A DNA stretch of 33,308 bases from Bacteroidota bacterium. Lineage in GTDB: Bacteria; Bacteroidota; Bacteroidia; Bacteroidales; VadinHA17. Where the stretch lies: the NCBI GenBank assembly GCA_029564935.1, contig JAKQPD010000139.1, positions 1-33,308 on the forward strand, read 5' to 3'. The notes under the pieces were generated by a model. It was not told the DNA's origin. It did not search any database and saw only the letters and a program-made list of their open reading frames with translations. A program made the translations under genes and the position numbers. This document shows positions 8,211 through 17,639 of this stretch, piece after piece (position 1 is the first letter of the stretch; every line of letters starts with the position of its first letter).

Positions 8211-8396
8211 ATGGACAGGAAATCATTTCTGAGGACTTCTTTTCCGGGTGGTGCAGCATTAGGTTATTCAGGATTTGCAGGTGAGAAATCAATCCCCAGC
8301 CCGAAAGATGCCCATTCACGTCCCGCCGGACTCAGGATAACTGATATCTGCGGAGCAACTCCTGCGGCTATCTACGACTTTCCAAAAACAGCATAA
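8211..8396 (+). pseudogene. N-terminal remnant of a Tat-exported enolase-superfamily (MR/MLE) protein
   Basis: A 61-residue reading frame starts with a Tat-like signal (MDRKSFLRTSF), continues through a spacer and reaches LRITDICGATPAAIYDFP, which resembles the first strand of mandelate racemase/muconate-lactonising-type proteins that are normally about 400 residues. It then hits TAA immediately. Nothing of the rest of such a protein follows; 11 bp later the metallophosphoesterase begins. I read it as a gene cut short by deletion. It could still be translated and may simply serve as a leader for the next gene. Confidence 0.5.
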
Positions 8397-8407
8397 GAAG
8401 GATATAA

Positions 8408-9307
8408 ATGAAAACAAACCGCCGGAAATTTATCGAAACAACAATTACAATTCTGGGAGGGATCCCACTCTCCGGGCTTGTTTTGTCAGGAAACAGCAGA
8501 ATCCCGGTCCGGTTCGGAATATTTACAGATTCCCATTATGCCGACAGAGAATCCCTGGGCAGCAGGTATTACAGGGAGTCCCTTAAGAAATTATCTGAAT
8601 GCGTTGATTTGATGAACGATCAGAAAGTCGATTTTCTGATCGAGCTGGGTGATTTCAAGGATCAGGGTAATCCTCCCGAAGAAAGTGAGACTATCAGGTT
8701 CCTTGAAGTTATTGAGAAGGAATTCTGCCGTTTCAGGGGCCCGCGGTTTCATGTTCTTGGGAATCATGATCATGACAGCATATCGAAAAGAGGCTTTCTT
8801 GAAAGGATCAGCAATACCGGATTTCCCGAGGCAGCAGGATATTATTCTTTCACTATGAATTCAGTACATTTCATAGTGCTTGACGCGAATTACAGTACGG
8901 GAGGGATCCCCTATAACCGGGGCAGGTTTGACTGGACTGATGCATATGTTCCTGAAAGACAGTTAAGATGGCTAAGAAAGGACCTGAGAAGGAACAATAT
9001 GCCTTCTGTTATATTTTTGCATCACAGGCTGGATGCTACGGGTGACAACAGCATTTACGGCCCGGGCAATGCACATGAAGTAAGAAAGATCCTCGAAGAT
9101 TCCGGAAAAGTTCTTATAGTATTTCAGGGCCATGAGCATGAAGGGGCTCTGAACAGGATTAATAACATTACATATTATACATTAAAAGGAATGGTGGAGG
9201 GATCCGGTCCTGAAAACAACAGTTATGCAATAGCAGAGATCGGCAGGGATCTTACTGTTACGATAAAGGGCTTCAGAAGGGCAAAGTCGGGTGAGTTTAG
9301 TAATTAA
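8408..9307 (+). CDS. Exported calcineurin-like metallophosphoesterase
   Basis: A 299-residue binuclear-metal phosphoesterase. The start MKTNRRKFIE and a hydrophobic stretch to about residue 27 form a Tat-type signal. All five metallophosphoesterase motifs are present: D41-x-H43 (FTDSHY), GDFKD with Asp82, GNHD with Asn119-His120, His205 in FLHH, and GHEH with His242/His244. The fold resembles 3',5'-cAMP phosphodiesterase and purple acid phosphatase relatives. The substrate cannot be assigned. It overlaps the convergent FISUMP gene by 4 bp. Confidence 0.88.
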   Translation: MKTNRRKFIETTITILGGIPLSGLVLSGNSRIPVRFGIFTDSHYADRESLGSRYYRESLKKLSECVDLMNDQKVDFLIELGDFKDQGNPPEESETIRFLEVIEKEFCRFRGPRFHVLGNHDHDSISKRGFLERISNTGFPEAAGYYSFTMNSVHFIVLDANYSTGGIPYNRGRFDWTDAYVPERQLRWLRKDLRRNNMPSVIFLHHRLDATGDNSIYGPGNAHEVRKILEDSGKVLIVFQGHEHEGALNRINNITYYTLKGMVEGSGPENNSYAIAEIGRDLTVTIKGFRRAKSGEFSN

Positions 9308-10347
9308 TCCTTTATGCACCTGACTGACAGGCCGCTCTTCTTGCTGCTTGATGTTTTTTCAACACTGTTATATCCGTAATTCATATTCCGGCAATAAGCA
9401 TCGGAGGTTGAAGACCCCGTTGACGACCACCAGTAACCATAACGTTTAATGCTGTTGAATGAACCCGCAAAATAACGATAGCCTGCCGGGATTGCAGTAA
9501 AGCCGGTTTCATTTGTTGTTGCAGGGCTTGTTGAGACCCAGTGAGTTGTTCCGGTTTCCTTTAGTTTGCCCCCGGCAGATTCACCTCCGCCAAGGTACGT
9601 TACCATAGTTTCCCATTCAGCATCCGAAGGAATGTGCCATCCTGCAGGACAAACATTTTTACCACCGTTTGCCGTGCTGCTGACAACATACCAGTTATAC
9701 AAGCCGCCATATGAAATGGAATCATAGTTGTACCAGCAATAGCCTGGAGTTGAAAGACCTGCCCATGCAGTCGATTCCCTTACAAACGGTATTGCTGTAC
9801 CATCACTGAATGTAACGGCATTGAGGTTTTCCGCCATCCAGGTCTGTACGCCTATCTGAATGGTTTTATATTTATTACCGTCAATATCTGTTACATTTCC
9901 ATAAGTAAGACCGGGATTAAAAACGATGACATTTTTAATCGTATCCGATGTTTTAAATGTAAGATCATTACCGTAGACAGTTTCCGAGGCAGTAACTGCT
10001 TTGACCCGGTAATTGTATGTCTTCCCGGGTATTAATCCTGAAACCACAGCGCTGACGCTGGTGCTTGTATTATCTGTAAGTGTATCCGGATCGGCGCTTA
10101 TGGTAAAACCATATGAGTTTGAAGGTCCGTATTCAAAATAGACGAGGGTCCTGTTGTTGTTAGCGTTTACCGAACCTGCCAGTCTGGCCCATTTCTGCCC
10201 GAACAGGGCTACCTGATTCGTGGTTGCCTCAGGAGTGCCCGGTTCGGGACCTTCAGGATCATTGTCTTTTTTACAGGATGTAATAATTATTGCCAGGGTC
10301 AACAGAAGAATAGTAAAATCTGTCTTTATTTTGTATATCAGTCTCAT
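9304..10347 (-). CDS. FISUMP-domain lipoprotein
   Basis: A 347-residue surface or periplasmic lipoprotein. The lipobox ITSC places the lipidated Cys at 25, followed by the linker KKDNDPEGPEPG. Residues about 40-135 look like a fibronectin type III domain ending in TYNYRVKAVTASETVYGND. The C-terminal half is a Fibrobacter succinogenes major paralogous (FISUMP) domain, with QIGVQTWMAENLN, YNWYVV, CPAGWHIPSDAEWETM and a final SGLSVRCIKD. FISUMP proteins are abundant paralogues in Bacteroidota and Fibrobacterota; their function is unknown, with adhesion or surface display suspected. Confidence 0.88.
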   Translation of the reverse strand: MRLIYKIKTDFTILLLTLAIIITSCKKDNDPEGPEPGTPEATTNQVALFGQKWARLAGSVNANNNRTLVYFEYGPSNSYGFTISADPDTLTDNTSTSVSAVVSGLIPGKTYNYRVKAVTASETVYGNDLTFKTSDTIKNVIVFNPGLTYGNVTDIDGNKYKTIQIGVQTWMAENLNAVTFSDGTAIPFVRESTAWAGLSTPGYCWYNYDSISYGGLYNWYVVSSTANGGKNVCPAGWHIPSDAEWETMVTYLGGGESAGGKLKETGTTHWVSTSPATTNETGFTAIPAGYRYFAGSFNSIKRYGYWWSSTGSSTSDAYCRNMNYGYNSVEKTSSSKKSGLSVRCIKD

Positions 10348-10608
10348 AGGTTATTCATTTCGGTTAATATTTCCCTGATTGGTCATTGGTAATACATTAG
10401 AACGGTAAAAATCCCCTTGAGATTTTATTTTCCATGTATTTTTAATTTCCGATTTTTACGGATTCATCATCCAATTTCTGATAATCTGTCAAATTGTCGA
10501 TTTCCGACTGTTAATCGACCGCGAATATATCCAACTTTTTAATAAGGCTATCGTATAAGCCGGAAAAATAAGCTTCAGTTTAACCCGGGGCAAAAATAGC
10601 AGGGAAAT
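10348..10608. other. Divergent intergenic region, 261 bp
   Basis: This AT-rich spacer separates the FISUMP lipoprotein (minus) from the coiled-coil protein (plus) and must carry both promoters. I saw no exact TAnnTTTG element on either strand, no tRNA and no strong hairpin. Short repeats of the type TTTCCGA occur (10446-10510), with TTTCTGA in between. Confidence 0.5.
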
Positions 10609-12123
10609 ATGAAAATCTGGGATACAAAGAAAATCGGACAATTTCTTTCAGCAGTTGTGGTATTGGTATTTTATTCATCTTCACTTTATTCCCAGTCGGC
10701 GCTTAAGCAGCTTGAGCAGGCAGCAGGAAGATCTATTTCAAGTGTAAATGTTCCGATGCCCGGAGCCCCTGTCCCGGTTAATTCAGCTGCTTCAGCAGCT
10801 AAAGCAATTTCTTCTCCAACATCTATATCAAATATGGTGTCAGGATTCATGATTGAGAGCCTTTTTAACAGTATATTCAGTCCTGCTCCCCAGAAAAGTG
10901 CTGCAGAACTTGAAGCGGAGAGACTGGAGAAAGAAAGGCTCGAGCGTGAGGCGGAAATGCTGAGACAGGCTGAGATAGCCCGTCAACAGCAAATTCATGA
11001 TAAACTGATCAATTCCTCCAAGTCGCTCGATGATTCTGATCCTCTCGACTTCAAAACTCTTGACGGGGAGATGGAAACTATCAGGAAAGAAGCATCTGAT
11101 CAGTTTGAATCCGGTGGTTCAGGAGGTTCTGGCAATAATTACAGTCTGGGTACTTCTTTTTTCGGTATTCCTTTATCTGATGCCGATGTTCAGATTGCTC
11201 TTGATCCGGAAAACACTCCTGTATATAAAGATGTCAGTACTGCCGTGGAGGAATCTGATGAATATCTTACTAATGAACATGATACAGTCAGAATAATATC
11301 CAGACCATCACCATCTGAGGCAAGGGGAGAACCCATTATCCCCAAACCTGACTGTAAAGCTTTGAGCCAGAAGCTGGAACGCTATCAGAAGGACATAATT
11401 CGCTTTAATGGCTGGAATAAAGGCACACTTACCGAACTGGATAAGTGGAAGGAACAAAATGATGAGGCATTCTGGAATGCAGTCACTGACGGGGCCGGCG
11501 CAGCATTTGATGTATTTACGGACTATCTTGATGAGACCCGGTCAAGTGCGATAGGTATTAAAAATGTTCTCGAGGCCAATGAGGCTAAGTTTATCCGGGA
11601 TAAGATTTTTACACCTGAGGATATCACTAAATATAAAGCTGTTCTTGATCAGAGGATAACGACATCGAAGATTACCGGTGCAGCAAAAGACCTTATGGAA
11701 CCGTGGGAATATGTAGATGTTACAAGGAATACACTGCAGGGTACGACGGAACTTATGGCTAAATCTGATGGTGATTGTATGCAGATCATCAATGTTTTAA
11801 AGGAACAAGGAATGCTGAGCGAGACCCCCTGGGTGGATGCAGGGCAGTTTTTAGCCGGGAAAGTCATAGATAAATTCCTTAAGAGCCCGAAGATCGTGAT
11901 CCCTCCAAATTTGCTTGTGAAAGGACTTACTAAAGTCCCTTATGTTAATGCCGCACAGATCATTGTCGACGAAGCATATAATGTTACCGACTGGGTTCTG
12001 AGTTATAAAAACATATGTACTTTGAGAGAAGCTGACGGTATGGCAACCGAGGCAATGAGGAAGATCATCAATGATATGGATAACATCAGAATACAGCTGA
12101 TGGATTGCCCGACCACTTTTTAA
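10609..12123 (+). CDS. Exported coiled-coil protein of unknown function
   Basis: I do not recognise this 504-residue protein. Residues 1-29 form a signal peptide (VVVLVFYSSSLYSQ). A low-complexity Ala/Ser/Pro region (30-95) leads into a charged coiled coil, roughly 96-130, with runs such as ELEAERLEKERLEREAEM. A Gly/Ser linker (SGGSGGSG, near 170) precedes an alpha-helical C-terminal domain (about 245-504) with several cysteines (CKALSQ, GDCMQ, NICTL, MDCPTTF). The layout suggests a periplasmic or surface scaffold. It is 57 bp from the TPR gene on the same strand and probably in its operon. Confidence 0.75.
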   Translation: MKIWDTKKIGQFLSAVVVLVFYSSSLYSQSALKQLEQAAGRSISSVNVPMPGAPVPVNSAASAAKAISSPTSISNMVSGFMIESLFNSIFSPAPQKSAAELEAERLEKERLEREAEMLRQAEIARQQQIHDKLINSSKSLDDSDPLDFKTLDGEMETIRKEASDQFESGGSGGSGNNYSLGTSFFGIPLSDADVQIALDPENTPVYKDVSTAVEESDEYLTNEHDTVRIISRPSPSEARGEPIIPKPDCKALSQKLERYQKDIIRFNGWNKGTLTELDKWKEQNDEAFWNAVTDGAGAAFDVFTDYLDETRSSAIGIKNVLEANEAKFIRDKIFTPEDITKYKAVLDQRITTSKITGAAKDLMEPWEYVDVTRNTLQGTTELMAKSDGDCMQIINVLKEQGMLSETPWVDAGQFLAGKVIDKFLKSPKIVIPPNLLVKGLTKVPYVNAAQIIVDEAYNVTDWVLSYKNICTLREADGMATEAMRKIINDMDNIRIQLMDCPTTF

Positions 12124-12180
12124 TAATTATGTTGAGTTTATAATATTATCTGCAATTAATAATTGTTTAAAGAAATAACT

Positions 12181-14211
12181 ATGAACAAACCGGGATTTGT
12201 ATTTGTAAGTGTTTTGATTTTCGTGTACTTTTTGTGCATTTCTGACTTATCCGGACAGAATGCTTATACGAAATTATGTCTGAAAGCTGTTTCCTGTGAA
12301 GAAGCTGGTAAGTTTGATGAAGCAATTGCCAGTTACGGTGAAGCGATAAATCTGAGACCTGAAGAATGGACAGGTTATAGTTACCGGGCGAAGGTATTTA
12401 TTCATCTGCTGAAGTATAATGATGCGATTGCCGACCTGTCGAAAGCAATAAGCCTTTCACCTCAGACATTGTCATTATATGCCGCCAGAGCAGGCTGTTT
12501 TGAAGCCCGGGGGGATTATGACAGGGCTATAGACGATTACGGCATGGCATTATCCAAGGACTCCAATAGTGGCAGAGATGCTTATATGACTTATTTTGAG
12601 AGAGGCCGTACATATTTCTATGCAAATAAATTCCAGGAATCGCTTAACGATCTTAATACTGCAACGCAGCTGGCAAAAAAAGCCCAGAAATCACTTCCTG
12701 AAATATCCCTGTTCAGGGCAAAATCCAATATTGAACTGAAGAGGTATCAGGAAGCTATAACTGATCTGGAATCTTTTCTGGCGATCAATCCTGAGAATAT
12801 TGAAGCCCTGTGGCTGAAGGGATTTTCACTGTACAAAAATGGTGAGACTGAGAAAGCCAGGGCCATTGCAAATCAGATCATCAAAATGGAACCTGCAAAA
12901 GAGGTTTATTTTTCCGGAAACAGGAATTTTGACATCTTCAACTTTGAAATACTGAGAGAAAAATCGGAGCGCCTTGTAACAGAGGCAAAAGAGCTTATAT
13001 CAGAACACTACACTACTCCTTCAAGGACCCTGGCCGGGATGAAGCTGACAGATGCATTCCAGGCTCTTGATTCTGCCTGGCTTCTAAGCCCGGGTCTTAC
13101 AAAAGAAGATCTGTCGTTAAAGGATACAATTGTAAAAAATATCTTTGTCGTATATCCTCTTATGAAGACAAAGCCTGAAATTTCCGAACAAGTAAGAAGG
13201 TATGCTGTTCAGGCCTCAAACGCGACCCAGGAAAAGAGATATGATGATGCAATAGTACTCTGGACGACTACATTGAAAATAGCTCCATATTACCCTCTTG
13301 CATATTACAACCGGGCTCTGCTTTATGAAATGAAAGGAAACCTGAAGTACAGTATCGCGGATATGGAGAATTATCTTAAATTGACTCCGGATGCAGCAGA
13401 TGCAAGAAGTGCGAGAGACAGGATCTATACATGGGAAGGTAAGATTAAAGAAACGGGTGCTGCTCCCACCTTATTTCAGGCAGGCAAAATAAATCAGATC
13501 GAATCCAAAAGCTACTCTCCCGGTAATTTTAAATTCGCTATGGCAGTAGGCGGGACCTTTGGACTTCAGATATCTAAGAATCCTGACCTCGAAGAACTCT
13601 GGGCACAATGCAACCAGGGTGCAACACCTGATTATGCTTATTCAGATAAGATGCCATTTCTGTTCTCAGGCGACCTTGAATTAACTGTCAGGCCCATAAA
13701 AAGGCTGGGTATTGGTGCATTTGGTAAGTACGCAGGCGGCATAGGAACGCGGACAAGCGTGTCAGAAGTAAAGTATATAATGGACATGGGGACCTTAATG
13801 TATGGCGGCTTCATACGTGGTTACCTGCTTGTAAATAATGGTGCTGCAAAACCTGATCTTTACGTTCAGTATGGATTCGGTAAAAGTCAGCTGACAGGAT
13901 ATTATGGTATTGCAACCATGGACGGAATCATTTTTGACTATTCCTTTTTAAAACGGTTTACAGGTTCAGATATCCTTCATAGTGCAGGAGTGGGCATGGG
14001 AGGCAAGATCGGGAAACATGGATACCTGACAATTTCTGCAGATTATTTGCTTTCAGAGATCAAAAAAATAAATTATGAGGTGACCATTGATAAGAATAAT
14101 TCCGGAAATGTGGGAAGTGAAGGTGTAGTAATCAATACCCTTTCTGATTCAAACACAAGTGCAAAATATAACGGAGTTGTTTTAAAAATGTTATTTGGTA
14201 TCTGTTTCTGA
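12181..14211 (+). CDS. Exported TPR protein with C-terminal outer-membrane-like domain
   Basis: 676 residues. I place the start at ATG 12181, which gives a clean signal peptide (MNKPGFVFVSVLIFVYFL...SGQ). An upstream in-frame TTG at 12163 would only add six residues before it. TPR repeats fill about 30-225 (EEAGKFDEAIASYGEAINLRP is typical) and recur at about 345-410. From about 450 the sequence becomes beta-rich with alternating aromatic residues and ends in VLKMLFGICF, suggesting an outer-membrane barrel or beta-sandwich. Function is unknown; TPR-barrel proteins often organise surface complexes. It follows the coiled-coil protein, a likely partner. Confidence 0.78.
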   Translation: MNKPGFVFVSVLIFVYFLCISDLSGQNAYTKLCLKAVSCEEAGKFDEAIASYGEAINLRPEEWTGYSYRAKVFIHLLKYNDAIADLSKAISLSPQTLSLYAARAGCFEARGDYDRAIDDYGMALSKDSNSGRDAYMTYFERGRTYFYANKFQESLNDLNTATQLAKKAQKSLPEISLFRAKSNIELKRYQEAITDLESFLAINPENIEALWLKGFSLYKNGETEKARAIANQIIKMEPAKEVYFSGNRNFDIFNFEILREKSERLVTEAKELISEHYTTPSRTLAGMKLTDAFQALDSAWLLSPGLTKEDLSLKDTIVKNIFVVYPLMKTKPEISEQVRRYAVQASNATQEKRYDDAIVLWTTTLKIAPYYPLAYYNRALLYEMKGNLKYSIADMENYLKLTPDAADARSARDRIYTWEGKIKETGAAPTLFQAGKINQIESKSYSPGNFKFAMAVGGTFGLQISKNPDLEELWAQCNQGATPDYAYSDKMPFLFSGDLELTVRPIKRLGIGAFGKYAGGIGTRTSVSEVKYIMDMGTLMYGGFIRGYLLVNNGAAKPDLYVQYGFGKSQLTGYYGIATMDGIIFDYSFLKRFTGSDILHSAGVGMGGKIGKHGYLTISADYLLSEIKKINYEVTIDKNNSGNVGSEGVVINTLSDSNTSAKYNGVVLKMLFGICF

Positions 14212-14243
14212 TGACTTTCAGTTACAGTCATTTAGTTAGAATT

Positions 14244-16046
14244 TCAGGTCATCTTATTGCGTTTGCGGTCCGTTTCACTGAGGAGTATTTTCCGAAGGCG
14301 CATCGATCGTGGAGTTATCTCGATGAATTCATCCGATGCGATATATTCCATAGCTTCTTCGAGTGAGAAGCGGACAGGAGGGGGCAGCAGTATCTTGTCA
14401 TCAGAGCCGGATGCTCTCATATTTGTAAGCTTCTTGGTCTTTGTGACATTGACTGTAATATCGCTCTGTCTGGTGGATTCCCCGACAATCTGTCCCATAT
14501 ATACATCTTCCCCGGGAAAAACGAAGAATCTTCCCCGGTCATCCAGCTTGTCAATCGCATATGCAGCAGCCATACCGGTTTCCATAGCTATGAGTGAGCC
14601 GTTGCGTTTAAATGTTATATCTCCCTTCCATGGCTCATAACAATCAAAACGGTGAGCCATTACCGCTTCCCCTTCGGTAGCGGTAAGGAGCTGGTTCCTT
14701 AATCCTATTATCCCTCTTGCAGGTATTTTGAAATCCATCCTGGCGCGGTCATCCTTTATTTCTACTTTAGCTATCTCTCCCCTTCGCTGTGTCACATTAT
14801 CAATGACCTTCCCGGCAAATATTTCAGGAACCATAACGGTAAGTAATTCGACCGGCTCATGTTTCATTCCGTCGATATCTTTTGTAAGAATCTTTGGCTG
14901 ACCTACCTGCAGCTCAAATCCTTCACGGCGCATAGTCTCAATCAGGATTGAAAGATGAAGGATGCCTCTGCCGAAAACCAGGAATGAATCTGATGAATTT
15001 GTCTCTTCAACTCTAAGTGCAAGGTTCTTCTCAGTTTCGCGAAAGAGCCGCTCCCGGAGCTGACGTGATGTGACAAGAGTCCCTTCACGGCCGAAGAACG
15101 GAGAATTGTTTGTCATGAAGATCATGCTCATTGTCGGTTCGTCTACTCCCATATAAGGAAGCCCTTCAGGTTCAACTGCATCAGAAATGGTGTCGCCGAT
15201 ATCAAAATCTTCCATTCCGAATATAGCACAGATCTCACCGGATCTTACCGGTTTCTTTGTTTTCTCCTTTCCAAGCCCTTCAAAGAGGTATACTTCCTTT
15301 ACAGTATTCCTTAAAATACTTCCATTACGCTTGATCAGAGATACCTGACTTCCCGGGACCAGCACTCCACGGCTTATCCTTCCTACTGCAATCCGCCCCT
15401 GATATGATGAGTAATCGAGTGATGAGATCCTCATCTGAAGAGTCCCTTCAACCATCTTAGCAGGCGGGATGTATTTTATTATCGTGTCGAGAAGATAGCT
15501 TACATCACCTGCCGGTTTTGACCAGTCAGGCCCCATCCATCCCTGCTTTGAAGAACCATAAACGGTCGGAAAGTCAAGCTGGTCCTCCGTTGCATCAAGA
15601 CTGTACATAAGATCAAAAACATGTTCAAGGGTCTCTTCAGGTTTACAGTTTGGCTTATCCACCTTGTTTATTACGACTATAGGCTTAAGTCCCAGACTGA
15701 GAGCTTTCTGCAGGACAAATCTTGTCTGGGGCATTGGTCCCTCGAAGGCATCCACAATCAAAAGCGCCCCATCAGCCATATTCAGAACACGCTCTACTTC
15801 ACCTCCGAAATCGGAGTGCCCCGGCGTGTCAATAATATTTATCTTGACGTTCTTATAACGTACAGATACATTCTTTGACAGAATTGTTATTCCTCTTTCC
15901 CTCTCTAGGTCGTTGCTGTCAAGTATAAGGTCACCCATTACCTGATTATCACGGAAAAGCTTGACCTGATATAATATCCTGTCAACGAGAGTAGTCTTTC
16001 CATGATCAACATGAGCAATGACAGCTATGTTCCTGATTTCGTCCGT
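14244..16046 (-). CDS. typA: TypA/BipA ribosome-associated GTPase, probable ACG start
   Basis: TypA (BipA) is a translational GTPase that binds the 70S ribosome and aids 50S assembly under stress. The first ATG (15936-15938) gives only 564 residues and omits the P-loop. Reading upstream in the same frame restores 36 residues of perfect TypA: DEIRNIAVIAHVDHGKTTLV. The frame is closed by TGA at 16050-16052, and no ATG, GTG or TTG lies between. ACG at 16044-16046 sits exactly where MDEIRN would begin and gives 600 residues, the usual length. Later motifs: ERERGITI (switch I), DTPGH, NKVDKP, then the EF-G-like and C-terminal domains. A -7 promoter match lies just upstream. An assembly error at the start is the main alternative. 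Confidence 0.88.
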   Translation of the reverse strand, partial: TDEIRNIAVIAHVDHGKTTLVDRILYQVKLFRDNQVMGDLILDSNDLERERGITILSKNVSVRYKNVKINIIDTPGHSDFGGEVERVLNMADGALLIVDAFEGPMPQTRFVLQKALSLGLKPIVVINKVDKPNCKPEETLEHVFDLMYSLDATEDQLDFPTVYGSSKQGWMGPDWSKPAGDVSYLLDTIIKYIPPAKMVEGTLQMRISSLDYSSYQGRIAVGRISRGVLVPGSQVSLIKRNGSILRNTVKEVYLFEGLGKEKTKKPVRSGEICAIFGMEDFDIGDTISDAVEPEGLPYMGVDEPTMSMIFMTNNSPFFGREGTLVTSRQLRERLFRETEKNLALRVEETNSSDSFLVFGRGILHLSILIETMRREGFELQVGQPKILTKDIDGMKHEPVELLTVMVPEIFAGKVIDNVTQRRGEIAKVEIKDDRARMDFKIPARGIIGLRNQLLTATEGEAVMAHRFDCYEPWKGDITFKRNGSLIAMETGMAAAYAIDKLDDRGRFFVFPGEDVYMGQIVGESTRQSDITVNVTKTKKLTNMRASGSDDKILLPPPVRFSLEEAMEYIASDEFIEITPRSMRLRKILLSETDRKRNKMT

Positions 16047-16066
16047 ATGTCAATTAATTTGGGCTG

Positions 16067-16074
16067 CAAAAGTA
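16067..16074 (-). promoter_or_regulatory. Candidate -7 promoter element for typA
   Basis: The minus strand reads TACTTTTG, an exact match to the Bacteroidota -7 consensus TAnnTTTG. It lies 20 bp upstream of the inferred ACG start, so the leader would be short, about 15 nt. No convincing -33 TTTG was seen. Confidence 0.45.
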
Positions 16075-16118
16075 TAAAAAGAATGGACTATTTGATCAGA
16101 TAAGCTTAATTTTTAACA

Positions 16119-17564
16119 TTACAGCTTCCAGAACGACTTTGAGAACAGTGCCAATACAGGGATAATTTCAAGTCTGCCTATAATCATTACAATGCTCAGT
16201 ATTATTTTACTTATGACCGGCATTGCGGAATAGTTGCTCATAGGGCCAACTGTACCAAGTCCGGGCCCTATCCCTGCAAGGCATGTGGCAACCGAGCTGG
16301 CCGAGGTGACCGGATCTGAGCCCACTAAGGTAATAATTACTGTTCCGAGGGAAAATACGAACAGATATAGCATTATGAAGGAAATAATTGAAATATTTGT
16401 ACGCTGATCTATTTGATTCCCGTTCAGTTTTACAAGCTGTACTGTTTTGGGATGGTTTAAACGACTGAGGACCATTTTAATATTTTTCAGCATTACCAGA
16501 TGCCTTGCCATTTTTATGCCTCCGCTGGTTGACCCTGTGCTACCACCGGCAAACATCAATAAAAAGAGCAGGATCAATCCCGGAAGTGGCCAGAAAATAA
16601 AGTCAGAACTTGCAAAACCTGTACATGTGATAATTGAAATTACCTGGAAAAATCCTTCCCTGATAGCCACTGAAGGAGATTTCCCTGAAATGACCATAAG
16701 TATCAGAACTGCCAAAGCTCCCGACGCCAACACTATGGCCAGGTAAAACCAGAACTCTTCGTTATGTCTGACCTTTCTGAAATTCAGTTTAACAAGATAA
16801 TAATATACAACCTGGCTTGTCCCTGCCAGAAACATAAATATCATTACAATGTACTGGCTGTATGGTGAATAGAACATGAGACTGGCATTTTTTGTTGAGA
16901 ATCCGCCTGTTGCGATCGTCCCGAAAGAATGGCATAAACTGTCGAACAGATTCATATCACCTATTACAAGAAATATGGTTTCAAGAAATGTCAGGCCTGC
17001 ATAGATAAACATGATCCTGATAGCTATTCCTTTGGTTTTCGGATGGATCTTTTCTTTGAGTGAGGATTCCAGACTGAAAAGCTGGTATCCGGAAACACGT
17101 AGTGACGGAAGGATGAGGATTACCAGCACAATAATTCCCAGTCCTCCTATCCAGTGAGTCAGACTTCGCCAGAACAATATTGAATACGGCAGTATTTCAA
17201 CGTCCTTCAGTATGGAAGCCCCGGTAGTTGTAAATCCTGAAACTGATTCAAAAAATGCATTGACAAATGACGGGATTGTGTGACTGAAAATATATGGAAA
17301 TGATCCGAAGATAAGGAACATCACCCATGAAATTGTTACTGTAAGGAATGAGTCGCGGTTACTCGTTTTATCGGTGTCGGGTTTTCCGGTCAGGATCCTG
17401 AGAAAAACAGACAGGATTCCTGTAATAAGTGATGAAAGCAGAAATGGTGCCGCTGGTTCATTATAGATTATTGCCATAGGAAGACACACAAGAAAGGCAA
17501 CTGTCTCTATCAGCAGAATTGTACTTAAAATCCTCAGTATTAAATATGGATGGATCAGCTTCAT
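16119..17564 (-). CDS. trkH: TrkH/KtrB-type potassium transporter subunit
   Basis: A 481-residue member of the TrkH/KtrB family, the membrane subunit that takes up K+. Four M1-P-M2 repeats are recognisable by their filter loops: TTTGAS (112-117), ATGGFS (218-223), TCTGFA (313-318) and AGIGPG (430-435). The loop FAGGSTGSTSGGIKMAR (339-355) is the typical TrkH intramembrane gate. The normal partner, TrkA/KtrA with its NAD-binding RCK domains, is not adjacent and not in the window. A candidate KdpE box lies 76 bp upstream of its start. Confidence 0.93.
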   Translation of the reverse strand: MKLIHPYLILRILSTILLIETVAFLVCLPMAIIYNEPAAPFLLSSLITGILSVFLRILTGKPDTDKTSNRDSFLTVTISWVMFLIFGSFPYIFSHTIPSFVNAFFESVSGFTTTGASILKDVEILPYSILFWRSLTHWIGGLGIIVLVILILPSLRVSGYQLFSLESSLKEKIHPKTKGIAIRIMFIYAGLTFLETIFLVIGDMNLFDSLCHSFGTIATGGFSTKNASLMFYSPYSQYIVMIFMFLAGTSQVVYYYLVKLNFRKVRHNEEFWFYLAIVLASGALAVLILMVISGKSPSVAIREGFFQVISIITCTGFASSDFIFWPLPGLILLFLLMFAGGSTGSTSGGIKMARHLVMLKNIKMVLSRLNHPKTVQLVKLNGNQIDQRTNISIISFIMLYLFVFSLGTVIITLVGSDPVTSASSVATCLAGIGPGLGTVGPMSNYSAMPVISKIILSIVMIIGRLEIIPVLALFSKSFWKL

Positions 17565-17639
17565 ATGAAGACTCCCGGTTATAAACGGTGCAATATTATA
17601 CCGGGATCCATAAGCAGAAAATAAAATATATCCGCGGGA

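Noticed and set aside
12163-12180. TTG start for the TPR protein
   Set aside because: It only adds MFKEIT before a good ATG and signal peptide.
14213-14235. Hairpin ATGACT...AGTCAT after the TPR gene as a terminator
   Set aside because: Six-bp AT-rich stem, no T-run; too weak.
14244-15938. TypA starting at the ATG at 15936-15938
   Set aside because: It would remove the P-loop, while the same frame upstream encodes the missing N-terminus perfectly.
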